A stretch of 64,000 nucleotides of DNA from G963662655 sp963665015 (GCA_963665015.2 CAXXSY010000004.1:372001-436000); one strand, 5' to 3'; numbered from the stretch's first letter, positions 8,684 to 18,626 are shown. A program made the numbers and translations. The notes: a model not told the origin generated them from the sequence alone.

Positions 8684-10765
8684 TTACTTCATCAATAGCA
8701 TCCGCCTGGTGACCACATGCTCACCGCTCTCCAGTCGATACAGATAGACGCCGCTGGAGACGGGCTTGTCGGAGGTGTCGGTTCCGTTCCAGACCGCGAA
8801 ATGCTCGCCCGTGTCCATGGGCTGATCGACGAGTGTTTTGACCAATTGACCCCGGATATTGTAGATCGAAAGCCGGGTCTGCGCGCGGCCCGGGATGTCG
8901 AACCGGATGGTCGTCTCGGGGTTGAACGGATTCGGGTAATTGGTGAGGCTCAGCGCGGTGACTTTTGGGGCGTCGCCCACCGCACCAACGATCGATGAAT
9001 AGTCGATATCGACCGCCATGTATTTGAGCATGCCGCCGTCGTTGGTTCCCTGTCCCTGGATGAAGCTTCCGAAGCAGTTGTCGTCGAGGAAGAAGAGGTG
9101 GACGCGCGCGTTCCAGTCTCCAAGCCACTCGATGTGATCCGCGGGATAGACGTAGCAGGGGACGATGCCTTCGAGCTCGGGGTTGTCGATCGCGTTAATA
9201 CGGATCGGTTCCGACCACTCTTCGCCCATGTAGCTGACGGAGATCATGATCTCGGGAGCGGTGGCCCAGTTCGCGTAATCCTCGTCGCCGCCGTCGTTGT
9301 AATAGCGCGCTTTCAGTCCATCCTGCCAGACTGCCGCATACAGGTCGTAATCGAGGTTGGAGCAATATTTGTAGCTGTTTTCGTGGAAGGCTTCGTCCCA
9401 TCCGTACCACCATATCGGCCAGCCCAGAACCGCCATCACGTTGCCGTCGTCGTCAAATTCATCGACGGTGCCGTCCTGATCCTCGTCCCACGGGATGAAG
9501 GGATAGGTCGCGTCGTCGGATGCGCTCTGCGGATAGAGGTCCTTGAAGTCCCAGGTCTCTGTGGTGGGATCGAAGACGATCTCCTTCACGTAGCTGTAGT
9601 ATGCCCAGAGCATGTGCTCGTCGTCTTCGTTCTCGTATCCGAGCACCATGTTGCCGATGAAGTGCAGTTTGCCGGACGCGTCGAACATCGCCTGCGGGTG
9701 GCTGCTGTTGACCAGATCGAAATAGATGTCCGCGCCGCCCGAATCGAAGAACTCCGATCCGTCCTGATTCTGGGGATTCTCGACGTAGTATGCCAGTTCG
9801 TGTTCAAAAATTTGCCATTCGCCCTCACCGTAGTTGTCGTTGTAGAACACCAGCATTTTGCAGCCGGCCTCGTCGATATCGTCGGCGTTGAGGTATCCGA
9901 TCATGCCGATCTTACCGTCGTCGGTGACCGCGATTCCCTTCTGATAGCGTCCCCAGGTGGGGCCTGCGTTGTATGCGTCGAGCATCGGCAGGGTCTGGTA
10001 GCTCCAGGTCAGATCGTTGATGGTGCCTGACTCGATATCGGAGGTTGTGTAATCGATCCAGGCGATCAGGACATTCTCGGAGGGATCGACGCTGTGGGTG
10101 GTGTTGTTGGTCGAAAAGACGAACAGGCGCCTGCTTCCGTCTTCGTCGTATGTGGGCGACTTTGTGACGAAGGTATAGGGCCAGCCGAAGAGGTCGTCCG
10201 AAAACGGGGTTTCCGTGCCGGCGATGGCGGCGTTATCGACGATGACGAAGGGCGTGGAAATCAGCCCCGGGGAATGCAGCATGTGCCAGACGTCGTTGTT
10301 GCCGTTGACGGTCATTTGCGGCTGCCCAAAATTAACATGGTAGGAGAGCATCGGGTCGCTGGTCTCGAAGTCCAGATCGAGCGAACCGTAGCCTTCCGAT
10401 ACATCCGACGAGGAGAGGTAGTTGACGTTGTTGAGCGAGCCGTCCGGATTGATGTACGCAATGTACTGCCTTCGGGTGGCGCTGGCGGTTTCGGTGCTGT
10501 GGAAGGTCAGGTACAGTCCACCGTTGGCCGTGTCCTTCTGGAAATGGATGGGGTTGGCGATATAGCTCCCGGGCATATAGTCGTAGTATGTGGTCTGGAT
10601 ATCGATGGGATCAACGGAAATCTCGTAGTTGGGGGCATCGCGCCGGTCCGGTTGCGCCTTCGCATGAATCGGGTGCTCCGCTTCGAAATTCCGATTGGGT
10701 GCCATTTCGTCGGCGTAGCTTAGCGCAGTACATAGTATCAAAGAAACAAGCAGCAAATATCTCAT
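8684..10765 (-). CDS. Secreted protein with C-terminal FlgD-like sorting domain
   Basis: 693 residues from ATG 10765, which has GGAGGAG just upstream. A signal peptide (MRYLLLVSLILCTALSYA) is followed by a long aromatic, Asp/Gly-rich region with beta-propeller-like features (repeated strand-turn units, LAYHVEN-like and SYVKEIVFDP segments) but no recognisable catalytic motif. The last ~85 residues are the sorting/FlgD-like domain: YPNPFNPETTIRFDIPG, YNIRGQLVKTL, SSGVYLYRLESG and a terminal RRMLLMK. The content suggests a surface or exported protein of unknown function. The 3' end lies 69 bp from smpB on the same strand. Confidence 0.8.
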   Translation of the reverse strand: MRYLLLVSLILCTALSYADEMAPNRNFEAEHPIHAKAQPDRRDAPNYEISVDPIDIQTTYYDYMPGSYIANPIHFQKDTANGGLYLTFHSTETASATRRQYIAYINPDGSLNNVNYLSSSDVSEGYGSLDLDFETSDPMLSYHVNFGQPQMTVNGNNDVWHMLHSPGLISTPFVIVDNAAIAGTETPFSDDLFGWPYTFVTKSPTYDEDGSRRLFVFSTNNTTHSVDPSENVLIAWIDYTTSDIESGTINDLTWSYQTLPMLDAYNAGPTWGRYQKGIAVTDDGKIGMIGYLNADDIDEAGCKMLVFYNDNYGEGEWQIFEHELAYYVENPQNQDGSEFFDSGGADIYFDLVNSSHPQAMFDASGKLHFIGNMVLGYENEDDEHMLWAYYSYVKEIVFDPTTETWDFKDLYPQSASDDATYPFIPWDEDQDGTVDEFDDDGNVMAVLGWPIWWYGWDEAFHENSYKYCSNLDYDLYAAVWQDGLKARYYNDGGDEDYANWATAPEIMISVSYMGEEWSEPIRINAIDNPELEGIVPCYVYPADHIEWLGDWNARVHLFFLDDNCFGSFIQGQGTNDGGMLKYMAVDIDYSSIVGAVGDAPKVTALSLTNYPNPFNPETTIRFDIPGRAQTRLSIYNIRGQLVKTLVDQPMDTGEHFAVWNGTDTSDKPVSSGVYLYRLESGEHVVTRRMLLMK

Positions 10766-10904
10766 AGTCTCCTCCATGTTTTTATGCCAATGCCTGAATG
10801 GAACATGCAATCTTCCGATTGTCAAGTGTTTGTTCTCCTCGCCTGCAACGAAATCAACTTCTGAATGCGTCGAGTGAAACGAGACTCTTCCGCATGTTGA
10901 TTCA

Positions 10905-12542
10905 TTACTTCGGCAGGATTTTGATCGGCGTGGATTCCGGCGTAACCACGGTCGATGCATCCCCGTCTCGGTTGGCGCGGTAGTGCGGCGACATGATCTC
11001 GACGTCGGCTTCGTTGAAGCAATCCTGGATATTCTGATGCAGATTCGAGTAGGTCACCGCCATCTTGTCCGGCGAGGTGACATAGACGTTGAGCTCGTAG
11101 CTGATATAGAAGTCGTCGAGGCTCTTCTGCAGGACGAACGGCTTTTTATTCTTCGAGACGCCCTCGGTCTGTTCCGCGGCGGAGGTCAGCAGCTCGTGCA
11201 CGCGTCGCCAGGGGACGTCGTATCCGATGGTTACGGTGGTGTAGAGGATAAGACCGAGCTCGCCGTTCAGGGAGGAGTAGTTCTGCACCTGGTTGGTGAG
11301 GATATTCGAATTCGGGATGGATATTTCCTCGTTTTTCGGTGTCCGCAGCCGGGTGGTCAGGATGTTCTTTTCGGTTACCACGCCGACGGTGTTTGCGATC
11401 TTGACCCAGTCGCCCACCACAAACGGGCGCATGTAGGTGATAACCAGCCCCGCTACCATGTTGGTGATGGCGGTCGAAGATCCCAGCGAGAAGAGGATAC
11501 CAAGGAAAATGGATACCCCCTTGAAGGCGGGGGAGCTCGAGCCGGGCAGATAGGGGAATATGACTACGATCACAAAAGCGATTCCGAGGAACCGGATGAT
11601 CAGGTAGGTCTGACGTGACCAGTCGGGATAGAAGCCGGGTATCTTCAGGTTGCCGGTCTCGATCTCCTTGCTGAGGATTTTCAAGAGGCGCATCATATAG
11701 TGGAATACGCCAAGGATGACCAGGATGAAGAAGAGGTTCGGGATGAAGTGGATGAATGAGCTCCAGATCATCTTGAGTGGTGTGAGGATGAAGGAATAGA
11801 GCTTGTCCGTGATAGGCTTCGTGCCGGGTATGATCGCGATAAACGTGGTCAGGAAGGTGTAGGTGGTCACGAAATAGACGACGATGCTGATCAGCTTCAG
11901 GGTGTAGATCAGCAGCATGCGCATCCGTTCCGCGGAGAGGATTTCGATGTTCTTCAATCGGATGCTGCGGATCAGTCGGTTCGACTCGCGGCTCAGCCAC
12001 TTGTTCATCTTCCGGAAGAAGAAGCGCAGAAAGCGGATAATCCACCAGAAAGCGCCTATCAGGAGGACCGAAAGCCCCAGGATGATCGCGATATCCTTGA
12101 CGATATTGTAGATACGGGAGTGACCGATGTATTCTTGATTCTTGCGCGACAGGATGGCGATCAGCGTGTCGGCAAGCGTGCTGCGGTCGAGTCCGTGCCG
12201 CTCCGCGTCGATACTCGTGATCGAAAAGAGCAGGCGCGTGCTGTCCGCGATGAAAAACCTGCCGTTCTTCTCGATGGTGTGCAGATTGACAAAGGGCTTC
12301 TTTTTCCAGCGTACCTCTTTCTTCAGCTTTTTCTCAAGCTGCTCGATTCGCTCTTGAACCGGAAAAGACCCCTCGGAACCGTAGAGCCAGAACAGGGTGT
12401 CCCGATTCGCGATAAACGCGCTACTGTCGGGAAGAATTTTGAGGATCGGTTCGGCGGGTGCCTGGGTGGAATCAGCGGGTTCGGTTCCGCATAACACGGA
12501 AATGGATAGCAATACAAGGAACAGGGTCGATGCGTACTTCAT
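10905..12542 (-). CDS. MscS-family mechanosensitive ion channel
   Basis: 545 residues. Signal peptide (about 1-19), a periplasmic N-terminal domain to about 150, then several transmembrane helices (about 155-175, 220-245, 260-280, 315-335). The pore-lining helix and beta domain typical of MscS follow: ITNMVAGLVITYMRPFVVGDW, then GVVTEKNILTTRLRTPKNEE and ISIPNSNILTNQVQNYS. The cytoplasmic alpha/beta domain follows and the protein ends in a short basic tail. It should act as an inner-membrane tension-gated osmotic safety valve. The reading of the MscS core is firm; the extended N-terminus resembles YbdG/YnaI-like larger homologues. Confidence 0.9.
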   Translation of the reverse strand: MKYASTLFLVLLSISVLCGTEPADSTQAPAEPILKILPDSSAFIANRDTLFWLYGSEGSFPVQERIEQLEKKLKKEVRWKKKPFVNLHTIEKNGRFFIADSTRLLFSITSIDAERHGLDRSTLADTLIAILSRKNQEYIGHSRIYNIVKDIAIILGLSVLLIGAFWWIIRFLRFFFRKMNKWLSRESNRLIRSIRLKNIEILSAERMRMLLIYTLKLISIVVYFVTTYTFLTTFIAIIPGTKPITDKLYSFILTPLKMIWSSFIHFIPNLFFILVILGVFHYMMRLLKILSKEIETGNLKIPGFYPDWSRQTYLIIRFLGIAFVIVVIFPYLPGSSSPAFKGVSIFLGILFSLGSSTAITNMVAGLVITYMRPFVVGDWVKIANTVGVVTEKNILTTRLRTPKNEEISIPNSNILTNQVQNYSSLNGELGLILYTTVTIGYDVPWRRVHELLTSAAEQTEGVSKNKKPFVLQKSLDDFYISYELNVYVTSPDKMAVTYSNLHQNIQDCFNEADVEIMSPHYRANRDGDASTVVTPESTPIKILPK

Positions 12543-12674
12543 TCCTCGGTACCTCCACGACAGAAGCTAATCAAGGAACGCAAATCGTAAAGAAAAATCT
12601 TGTAACCACCTTCGGAGATGGTTGGTTGGGGTGACTCCATTGTCTGCGCGACGGCTGCATGTTCCTGAATAATC

Positions 12675-12728
12675 ATGATATTTTGGGAATATAATCCCGG
12701 AATATCATAGAATATGTGCAACATATTC
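12675..12728. promoter_or_regulatory. Two adjacent palindromes in a divergent promoter region
   Basis: The first is ATGATATT (12675-12682) pairing with AATATCAT (12701-12708), with an inner GGGA/TCCC pair. The second is GAATATGT-GCA-ACATATTC (12710-12728). Both are perfect and directly adjacent in the AT-rich gap between the divergent mscS-like gene and the ATPase gene, a typical place for operators. No matching regulator is adjacent. Confidence 0.5.
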
Positions 12729-12792
12729 CAATATTATCAAGTATTTCTTGACAGCAATGGTTTGCTCCCATCGAATTGTCATTGAGGCAGTC

Positions 12793-13926
12793 ATGATTCA
12801 AAGAACAGTGTTAAGACAGATTGATCGTTATCTGCACAAGAAAAGGGCGATCATTCTTTTCGGCGCGAGGCGCACAGGGAAAACGACCATACTCGACGCG
12901 CTCGCTTCCAGGTTCGATAACCACCACTACATCAACTGCGATCTGATCGACGGTCAGGAGGCATTCGAATTCCGGAATCGACAGGACATCGTTCGAAATT
13001 TCGATCGTTACCGGTACCTCTTGATCGACGAAGCGCAACGCATATTCGATATAGGAATCAAGCTCAAGTCGATCATCGATACATTGCCGGAATTGCAGAT
13101 CGTTGCCACGGGGTCGTCGTCCTTTGAACTGTCCAATGCTACTATCGAGCCCTTAACCGGCAGGAAGTTCGAATTCATCGTAGCGCCGCTGACGACGTGG
13201 GAATTGTACGATTTTGATGGGATTGACGCCGTAAAAAGCGGTTTGCAACAGCGCTTGATTTACGGTAACTATCCCGAGGTTTATCTTGAAAAGGTGATGC
13301 CCGATGAGATCGTACGGGAGATCGCGGGGTCTTATCTATTCAAGGATGTCCTTGCCTATCAGGAAATCCGCAAGCCTGATGTATTGAAGAAACTGCTTCA
13401 AGCGCTGGCCCTTCAGGTTAGTAGTGAAGTAAACAATGTCGAGTTGGGGCAACTGCTGGGAATCGATCCGAAGACGGTTGTCCATTACCTCGACTTGCTC
13501 GAACAGTGTTTCATAATCTATCGATTGGGCTCATTCAGCCGAAACCTTCGCAACGAGCTGAAAAAGGGTCAGAAAATCTATTTCTGGGATAATGGAATTC
13601 GCAACGCCCTGATCAACAATTTCAATCCACCTGGATTACGCACGGATATCGGAGCGCTGTGGGAAAATTACTTCATTTCCGAGCGACGCAAGCTCATGCT
13701 GAACGACCGGATCGGTTTCGAGCACTATTTCTGGAGAACGACCGCGCAACAGGAGGTCGATCTAATCGAGATTGTCGATGGCAGAATAGGCGCCTTCAAA
13801 TTGAAATGGAATTCATCGAAATCGGGAAAATTCCCGAGATCGTTCCGAAACGCGTACCCCGATGCTGCGATTCACGATGTCAATCCCGGGAATTACCTCG
13901 ATCATCTCCTGAACGATACGGAATAA
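12793..13926 (+). CDS. AAA ATPase with DUF4143 C-terminal domain
   Basis: 377 residues from ATG 12793 (GAGG 6-7 nt upstream); an earlier in-frame start would add 15 poorly conserved residues. The Walker A motif is GARRTGKTT near the N-terminus, Walker B is YLLIDEAQRI, and a sensor-like VATGSSSFEL follows, the AAA_14 arrangement. The C-terminal half (about 200-370) is DUF4143-like with a winged-helix segment (ELGQLLGIDPKTVVHYLDLLE) and a PD-(D/E)XK-like patch near the end (ENYFISERRK...QQEVDLIEIVDG...KLKW). These proteins are common, often horizontally acquired, and of unclear role; toxin-antitoxin links have been proposed for the family. Confidence 0.88.
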   Translation: MIQRTVLRQIDRYLHKKRAIILFGARRTGKTTILDALASRFDNHHYINCDLIDGQEAFEFRNRQDIVRNFDRYRYLLIDEAQRIFDIGIKLKSIIDTLPELQIVATGSSSFELSNATIEPLTGRKFEFIVAPLTTWELYDFDGIDAVKSGLQQRLIYGNYPEVYLEKVMPDEIVREIAGSYLFKDVLAYQEIRKPDVLKKLLQALALQVSSEVNNVELGQLLGIDPKTVVHYLDLLEQCFIIYRLGSFSRNLRNELKKGQKIYFWDNGIRNALINNFNPPGLRTDIGALWENYFISERRKLMLNDRIGFEHYFWRTTAQQEVDLIEIVDGRIGAFKLKWNSSKSGKFPRSFRNAYPDAAIHDVNPGNYLDHLLNDTE

Positions 13927-14046
13927 GGCTTTTTTCGTTGACAGGAAGGGCAATACGGAGGTTGCCCAATAGCGATCCGCTAACATGATTTCGCTACGCG
14001 AATTCACAACGCTGATGTTGTCGTTTTTACTATGCAAAAGCCGAAA

Positions 14047-15294
14047 TTATTTTAGAAGTACCATCTTGTGGACGATCCGCTTGTTTCCGGCGTTCATCAC
14101 TGCAAAATAGACGCCTCCGGCGACCTTCGCGTTCCAGGTAAGCGTGTGCGGTCCAGCGCTCTTGTGGCCGCTGAAAAGCGTTTCGACTATCTGACCGCGG
14201 ACGTTGTAGATGTCGAGCGTGACGTGTCCTTCCGAAGCCATCGTGAAGCTGATATTGGCGGTGGGGTTGAACGGGTTCGGATAGACCTCGATATCGGATA
14301 CGAATTGCGGGATGTCGTTGTCCTCAATAGCCACGCCGTAGTAATACTCCCATTTGCCGTCATTAACCCATGCACGATCCTCCTCCCACGTCTGAGAAAT
14401 GACGTAGGCGAGATCGCCTTCCATCGCGTGATAGGTGACGTACTGGTCGTTGATCCACTGTGTGCCGTCCCATTCGTATTCCATATGGCTTGAGGGTATT
14501 TCACCGTTCCACTCGTAGGTGGTCTTATAATCATTCACCCAGGCGGAGTTGTCCCATATCTGGCCGAGTTCCTCAACGAGGGTATCGCCGGAGAAAGTGA
14601 AGTCTTCCTGCTCGTCGTTTTCCCAGGCTGCGCTGCTCCAGTACTGGCAGAGGTAATGCGTGGGAAGCGAGCCGCTGTATTGCCAGGTTTCGAGCTCCGA
14701 ATCTTCCCAGTAACGATCATCATCGTACCAATCCTTTGACAGAATCTGGGTGATGTTTTCCCCTGTCCAGGTTGCGATCATCTGGAAATCGTCCACCCAC
14801 TGAACGACGTGATTCTGTTCGGACAACAGTTCCACCCAGTGGTCTCCGTCATACGAATAGGTTTCGCGGGACGTATCCATCATCTGTCCCATCAGATCGG
14901 CACTGATTACCAGGTTGGTCACGACGCCACCTGTGGTCGTGAAGTGATAGATCATCGTGAATTCCTGCCCCTCGTAGTTCATGGATTGCGTGAACGTGGT
15001 AGGGTAAATACCGTCGTAGTCGATGTACATATCACTCAGCAGTACCCAGTCTTCTTCAATCGGATCCCAAACATACTGGTTCATCTGCGTGTAGTGCATC
15101 TCCACAGCCTGGTGATACAAGAGCAGGGTATAGGGGTACGGATTTACGAAAAGTTGGGTGAGGTCGTTGCGGCTTATCTGGTTACCGAGCATAGCCATGA
15201 TGGTTTTTTCGGAATGCGCCCTTGCTTCCTGGACGGTCAATGCGTTCAGGGAAACGATACACAGAATAAAAAAGAAAATCGTGATCCTTTTCAT
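14047..15294 (-). CDS. Secreted Trp-repeat protein with C-terminal sorting domain
   Basis: 415 residues from ATG 15294 (AAGGAGAG RBS). Signal peptide MKRITIFFFILCIVSLNA. The middle (about 60-330) is built of roughly 36-residue imperfect repeats, each with a Trp-rich strand pair such as W-x-N-D followed by Y/F-x-x-x-G and ending in a W-D/E step; they probably form a repetitive beta structure. The end is the FlgD-like sorting domain (VYPNPFNPTANISFTMASEG, YNVRGQIVETL, GVYFAVMNAG, HKMVLLK). Function unknown; probably surface exposed. Its 3' end faces that of the ATPase gene. Confidence 0.78.
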   Translation of the reverse strand: MKRITIFFFILCIVSLNALTVQEARAHSEKTIMAMLGNQISRNDLTQLFVNPYPYTLLLYHQAVEMHYTQMNQYVWDPIEEDWVLLSDMYIDYDGIYPTTFTQSMNYEGQEFTMIYHFTTTGGVVTNLVISADLMGQMMDTSRETYSYDGDHWVELLSEQNHVVQWVDDFQMIATWTGENITQILSKDWYDDDRYWEDSELETWQYSGSLPTHYLCQYWSSAAWENDEQEDFTFSGDTLVEELGQIWDNSAWVNDYKTTYEWNGEIPSSHMEYEWDGTQWINDQYVTYHAMEGDLAYVISQTWEEDRAWVNDGKWEYYYGVAIEDNDIPQFVSDIEVYPNPFNPTANISFTMASEGHVTLDIYNVRGQIVETLFSGHKSAGPHTLTWNAKVAGGVYFAVMNAGNKRIVHKMVLLK

Positions 15295-15602
15295 TGTACT
15301 CTCCTTGTGTTGGTCTCGATCCATGATAAAATACTCGGATGATTGGAAATCGCCAAGATAAAATGTATCAGATTCATTTATGCTCCGGGAATTCAGGGTC
15401 ATCATTGCAATATTCACCCACTCGATTTGAACGTGTGCCCAATATCGGAAACTGGAAACTCCAGGTATTCGCTAAGTTTCCTGCATCCCAATACCCTTGC
15501 GCCATATTTCCTGAAAATAATTCAGTATCTTTATTTAATTGCGTTAGCGTAGATTACCGATTGTAATCCTCCCTTTTTCAATTGCCCCAGGAAATAAAAA
15601 TC

Positions 15603-15638
15603 TTGCCAAAGGAAACTATGGAGACTAAAATAGTTTCC
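15603..15638 (+). promoter_or_regulatory. Promoter with overlapping TetR-type operator
   Basis: A -35 TTGCCA (15603-15608) and -10 TAAAAT (15626-15631) are separated by 17 bp. A perfect 9-bp inverted repeat, GGAAACTAT (15611-15619) and ATAGTTTCC (15630-15638), covers the spacer and -10. The regulator gene starts 46 bp downstream. The rest of the 390-bp gap from 15295 is AT-rich with no gene seen. Confidence 0.6.
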
Positions 15639-15684
15639 GTATTCTCGATGACTGAAACGAACACAAAAGAAATGGAACGGAGAA

Positions 15685-16326
15685 ATGGTAAAAGACAGAA
15701 TTATCCAGAGAGCCAAAGAGCTTTTTCTCAAATTCAATTACTCGCGGGTGACCGTCGATGAGATATCCAACGATCTGGGTATCAGTAAGAAAACCCTGTA
15801 TAAATATTTCCCGAGCAAGGAGAAGCTGCTGTTTCAAGTGCTCAACCTGATGTTCAAATCGATCGAAGCCGAAGTGCTGGAGATCGTGGAGAACAAGGAC
15901 AAGGACTACGTCGAGCGCCTGATCGACATCATGGCGTTCATGGGCGAAAAGACCTCGCTCTTCCAGTCGCCCCTGGTCAAGGAGATTCAGCGACGCTTCC
16001 CGGACCTCTGGTACGAGATCAATCGCTTTCGTAAAGACAAGATACGTATCTATATGGGTAAAATTCTCCAGGAAGGTATATGGAAGGGGATGTTCCGCGA
16101 GGACACGAACATCGATCTCCTGATCCATATCTACTACAACCTGGCGTTAACGTCGATCAATCCCGAGTTTCTGGCGGAACACGCCTTTACGGCAACTCAG
16201 GTTTTCGATGAAATCGTATCGATCCTGTTCGAGGGAGTGCTGACCGATGAGGGGAGAAATCACGTTCAGCAGATTCGGACGGGAATTCGCAAAAAATACA
16301 ATCTTGAGAAGGAGATTCAAGTATGA
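15685..16326 (+). CDS. TetR/AcrR-family transcriptional regulator
   Basis: 213 residues. The N-terminal helix-turn-helix is canonical: FNYSRVTVDEISNDLGISKK followed by TLYKYFPSKEKLL. The C-terminal ligand-binding domain (about 60-200) is all-helical with a TetR_C-like sequence and no obvious ligand clue. An RBS-like GGAACGGAG precedes the ATG. It sits behind a promoter carrying a palindrome over its -10, consistent with autorepression, and its stop overlaps the start of the lipoprotein gene (ATGA), so the two are co-regulated. Confidence 0.92.
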   Translation: MVKDRIIQRAKELFLKFNYSRVTVDEISNDLGISKKTLYKYFPSKEKLLFQVLNLMFKSIEAEVLEIVENKDKDYVERLIDIMAFMGEKTSLFQSPLVKEIQRRFPDLWYEINRFRKDKIRIYMGKILQEGIWKGMFREDTNIDLLIHIYYNLALTSINPEFLAEHAFTATQVFDEIVSILFEGVLTDEGRNHVQQIRTGIRKKYNLEKEIQV

Positions 16327-18626
16327 GAGTCAGCATGTATATGATCCTGCTTATCGCGGGACTGTTGATGGTATTCGGTTGCAGCGACAGCAGCAGTGGA
16401 GACGACGGGGAATCAAACGGAGATACCACCGTGGTCGGACTTTGGAACATCACGTCGTATTCGGACGAGGACGGTGCCAGCGAATACACCGGATGGCTGG
16501 AATACGCGAGCAACGGCACGTTCGATTCATCGCTGAAGGACGAAGACTATCCCTACGCGTTCGAGGTGAGCGGAACCTGGAGCACCTCGGGCAGTTCGCT
16601 TACCCTGGTCGTTCAGGAGAGCAACGATCCCTGGTTGCCGGCCGGCACGTACGTTTGGAGCTACTCGATCAGCAACAACACCCTCACCATGAGCATAACC
16701 CTGGATGGCGACACGATCCAGATGACATTTGACAAGGACACGACCGCGCAGACCGGTACCATCTCCGGTACCGTCACCGAGGCTGACCGCGGTCCGCTCG
16801 CCGGTGTTCTCGTTACCGTGCTGACAGCCAGCAAGACCGCCACCACAGGCTCCGACGGCACCTACACCATTACGGACGTGCCGATCGGATCGTACAGCGT
16901 GATGTTCACCAGGGACGGCTACGCTACCGAAACGAAAACGGGTGTGCAGGTAGTCGAGAACCAGACGGCGACGGTGAACGCCCAGATGACGGAAGCCGGC
17001 GACGAGATGTACCTCGTCGGAGCATGGGATGTCCATAGCTTCATGGTGAATGGAGTCGATAACGAGACGATGGACGGCATGCTCAACCTGAACGAGGATG
17101 AAAGTTTTGGCTGGAGCCTGGAAGAGGTCGGCGGAAGAGATAGCTACAGCCTCTCCGGAACCTGGTCTCTGGATGGCGATCACCTGCTGATGGAAGTCGC
17201 GCAGAGTGATTACACGCCGTTCCCGACCGGATCGCAGGACTGGATTTACACCGTCTATGGCGTTACGCTTTCCATGGAAAGCACTATTGAAGAACTCCAG
17301 TACGACCTCTCGTTCGTCAAGGATTCCTCCATCTCCGGAACGCTGATGGGAACCATTACCGACGAAACGAGCGGCGATCCCGTCGAAGGCGTGATCGTGA
17401 ACCTGCTCAACACCGGAATCATGGGCGAAACCAACTTGGACGGCAACTATGCGATCAACGATATCCCGATCGGCTACTACTCGGTGGAAGCGGTCAAGCT
17501 GAACTACGTCACCCAGACCGTCGATATGGTTCAGATCGAACAGGGCGTGAGCACCGAGCTCGATTTCGAACTCACCAGCGAGGGCGGAGAAGGCAACGGC
17601 TCCATCGAGGGATACGTCCGCAACGGCAACACCCAGGCACCGATCGAGAACGCGACCGTGGTCATCAGCGGGACGTCGTTCGAGACCACCACCAGCGCGG
17701 ACGGCTACTACATCTTCTCCGACGTACCGGCTGGAACCTACGACATGCTCGCTTCCAAGACCGATTACAACCCCGATTCCGACGAGGTGGAGGTCTATAA
17801 CGGCGTCACGAGCGAGATGGACTTTGATCTCTTTCCCAGCGGCGGAGAAGACACCGGCAGTATGGAAGGCTTTGTAGCCGATGTCAGCAACCAGACCGTC
17901 CTTGCCGGCGCGACGATTACCATCGAAGGGACATCGCTGTCCGGCACGTCCGATGCGCTCGGGTACTATCACATCGGCAATATCCCCGCAGGTGACTACA
18001 CGGCGGTTTGCTCCAAGGCAGGCTACCAGTCGGATGACGCGTATGTGACGATCATTGCCGGTGACGTGACCGATGTCGATTTCATCATGATCGAAGAGGG
18101 CAACGAGCCCTATGCGATCCTGGCGGGAACCATCACCGCGTCGGGATACGGAACCCCGATCGACAACGTGGTCGTGACAATCGGCGAGGCCGGTGTCGGC
18201 GCTTCGGATGAAACCGGCGCATACGAAGCGATGGTGCTCACTGCGGGAACCTACGATGTGACCTTCCGCAGGACCGGTTTCGAGCCCTACACGGCGTCCG
18301 GCGTCACGTTCACCATCGGCGAGACGGTCGATCTGGACGTCGAGATGACGCTGTACGAAGAGGAATCGACCAACACGCTTCAGGTCTATGTCTCCAAGGA
18401 AGACCTGACCCCGATCTCGGGCGCGACGGTTACACTTCAGGGGACGTCCTTCACCGGCACAACGAGCTTTCTCGGATTCTGCACCTTCGACAACGTACCG
18501 GTCGGCGCTTATCGGATGGATGTCGAGAAGAGCGGATACCAGTCGGTCGAAGGCCGAACGATATACGTCTATTCGCATCAGGGAACTCCGGCCGCGGTTA
18601 ACGTGATCCTCGAGCCCGGACGATAA
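16323..18626 (+). CDS. Lipoprotein with lipocalin-like and carboxypeptidase-regulatory-like repeats
   Basis: 767 residues. A lipoprotein signal ends in the lipobox LMVFGC (Cys20). Two related ~100-residue units follow that begin VVGLWNITSY and LVGAWDVHSF and look like small lipocalin-type barrels (each with a SGTWS strand). At least six carboxypeptidase-regulatory-like (CarboxypepD_reg) domains are then recognisable by the repeated pattern GTVTE...PLAGVLVTV, TTGSDGTYTITDVPIGSYSV and KTGV-V. These Ig-like units are extracellular spacers or adhesion modules. The ATG overlaps the TetR stop, so the regulator probably controls this surface protein. Confidence 0.82.
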   Translation: MRVSMYMILLIAGLLMVFGCSDSSSGDDGESNGDTTVVGLWNITSYSDEDGASEYTGWLEYASNGTFDSSLKDEDYPYAFEVSGTWSTSGSSLTLVVQESNDPWLPAGTYVWSYSISNNTLTMSITLDGDTIQMTFDKDTTAQTGTISGTVTEADRGPLAGVLVTVLTASKTATTGSDGTYTITDVPIGSYSVMFTRDGYATETKTGVQVVENQTATVNAQMTEAGDEMYLVGAWDVHSFMVNGVDNETMDGMLNLNEDESFGWSLEEVGGRDSYSLSGTWSLDGDHLLMEVAQSDYTPFPTGSQDWIYTVYGVTLSMESTIEELQYDLSFVKDSSISGTLMGTITDETSGDPVEGVIVNLLNTGIMGETNLDGNYAINDIPIGYYSVEAVKLNYVTQTVDMVQIEQGVSTELDFELTSEGGEGNGSIEGYVRNGNTQAPIENATVVISGTSFETTTSADGYYIFSDVPAGTYDMLASKTDYNPDSDEVEVYNGVTSEMDFDLFPSGGEDTGSMEGFVADVSNQTVLAGATITIEGTSLSGTSDALGYYHIGNIPAGDYTAVCSKAGYQSDDAYVTIIAGDVTDVDFIMIEEGNEPYAILAGTITASGYGTPIDNVVVTIGEAGVGASDETGAYEAMVLTAGTYDVTFRRTGFEPYTASGVTFTIGETVDLDVEMTLYEEESTNTLQVYVSKEDLTPISGATVTLQGTSFTGTTSFLGFCTFDNVPVGAYRMDVEKSGYQSVEGRTIYVYSHQGTPAAVNVILEPGR

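Noticed and set aside
12793..13926. DUF4143 ATPase as part of a defence island
   Set aside because: No restriction, CRISPR or other defence genes adjoin; such ATPases are common and isolated in many genomes.
13948..13967. GGGCAA/TTGCCC hairpin as terminator between the convergent ATPase and Trp-repeat genes
   Set aside because: The stem is only 6 bp and no T-run follows in either direction.
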